Below are positions 63,921-64,000 of a DNA stretch of 64,000 bases, one piece after another. This DNA is from Gp13-AA77 sp036521995. Lineage in GTDB: Bacteria; Acidobacteriota; Terriglobia; UBA7540. A program made the translations under genes and the position numbers. The number at the start of each line of letters is the position of its first letter. The first letter of the stretch is position 1. The DNA lies in the NCBI GenBank assembly GCA_036521995.1, contig DATDGR010000188.1:34310-98309 (forward strand). The letters are read 5' to 3'. A model generated the notes under the pieces. It ran no database searches, was not told the origin of the DNA, and saw nothing but the letters and a program-made list of their open reading frames with translations.

Positions 63921-64000
63921 ATGCCGAGACGATCGACTCGCTCTCCCTTGTTCTTGCTGCCCCAGGAAGTGAACCTGCTGGAGCGGTTGCGCAAGTCCCA
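63921..64000 (+). CDS. Start of a possible IS630-type transposase, cut by the window end
   Basis: ATG at 63921 opens a frame running off the window: MPRRSTRSPLFLLPQEV, then NLLERLRKS. The basic start and the L..QE...LE.L.... spacing resemble the N-terminal helix-turn-helix of IS630-family transposases, but 26 codons do not settle this. Confidence 0.35.
   Translation, partial: MPRRSTRSPLFLLPQEVNLLERLRKS

Noticed and set aside
1..64000. CRISPR arrays, tRNA/rRNA genes, prophage genes and complete insertion sequences
   Set aside because: None was found by reading the intergenic regions; the only repeats are the short arrays described, none with CRISPR-like regular spacers.

Overview
The window is a GC-rich bacterial chromosome segment, densely coded on both strands, and looks like a soil-type Acidobacteriota genome. 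The reasons are the gene families taken together: a secreted S53 (kumamolisin-type) protease with an Ig-like tail, a duplicated MacB/FtsX permease of the kind called ADOP in acidobacteria, a small family with the motif STGPRTPRGKA, a complete PQQ biosynthesis operon with a CLSC/EINTY-type PqqA, and many secreted carbohydrate-active proteins. The lineage is an inference from gene content; no rRNA or tRNA gene is seen.

Layout. 0-5.6 kb: lysA, a GAF-GAF-SpoIIE phosphatase, tsaB-rimI and a secreted nucleoside hydrolase. 5.6-9.5 kb: the S53 protease, a DUF1326 protein and a noncoding tandem repeat of about 253 bp. 9.5-13.7 kb: thiolase and long acyl-CoA dehydrogenase (beta-oxidation), an ACT protein and a DUF4019 protein. 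13.7-18 kb: a three-gene sugar operon (Gfo/Idh oxidoreductase, xylulokinase-like kinase, DUF4380 protein) behind a strong promoter and a near-perfect palindromic operator. 18-23.3 kb: an MDR oxidoreductase, a repeat-bearing noncoding stretch and a membrane pyrophosphatase. 23.4-27.9 kb: the replication locus, dnaA-dnaN followed by murJ. 28-33.9 kb: a secreted LolA-like protein, the ADOP permease and a secreted NHL propeller. 33.9-37.2 kb: pqqABCDE, with pqqA a 25-codon gene and pqqB-C-D-E each overlapping the next by 4 bases. 37.2-41 kb: a decayed region, a GH30 glycosidase and a sugar transporter.

41-43.6 kb is a small accessory cluster: a ParE-type toxin-antitoxin pair, a HicB-like antitoxin without HicA, a small unknown gene, a frameshifted HNH nuclease, and a GmhB-type phosphatase. 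44.4-49 kb holds an orphan nuoB, an S9 peptidase, an unrecognised secreted protein built from two copies of a domain of about 120 residues, and a PilZ protein. 49-52 kb is a GH2 glycosidase. 52-58.4 kb carries hemW, yjbQ, a frameshifted endonuclease III-like gene and an NtrY/NtrX two-component pair. 58.4-62.3 kb is the conserved operon phoH-ybeY-CBS protein-era. The right end is eroded: a frameshifted STGPRTP-family gene, a TIR-domain remnant and the first codons of a possible transposase.

Functionally the window mixes housekeeping (replication, cell wall, tRNA and ribosome modification, heme chaperone) with a saprophytic lifestyle: extracellular protease, GH2 and GH30 glycosidases, sugar uptake and sugar catabolism. 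I found no CRISPR array and no prophage. The less ordinary observations are the duplicated-domain secreted protein, the operator-controlled sugar operon, the tandem intergenic repeats, a divergent membrane pyrophosphatase, several genes with -10 boxes only 6-13 nt from the start codon, and a set of single-base frame breaks.
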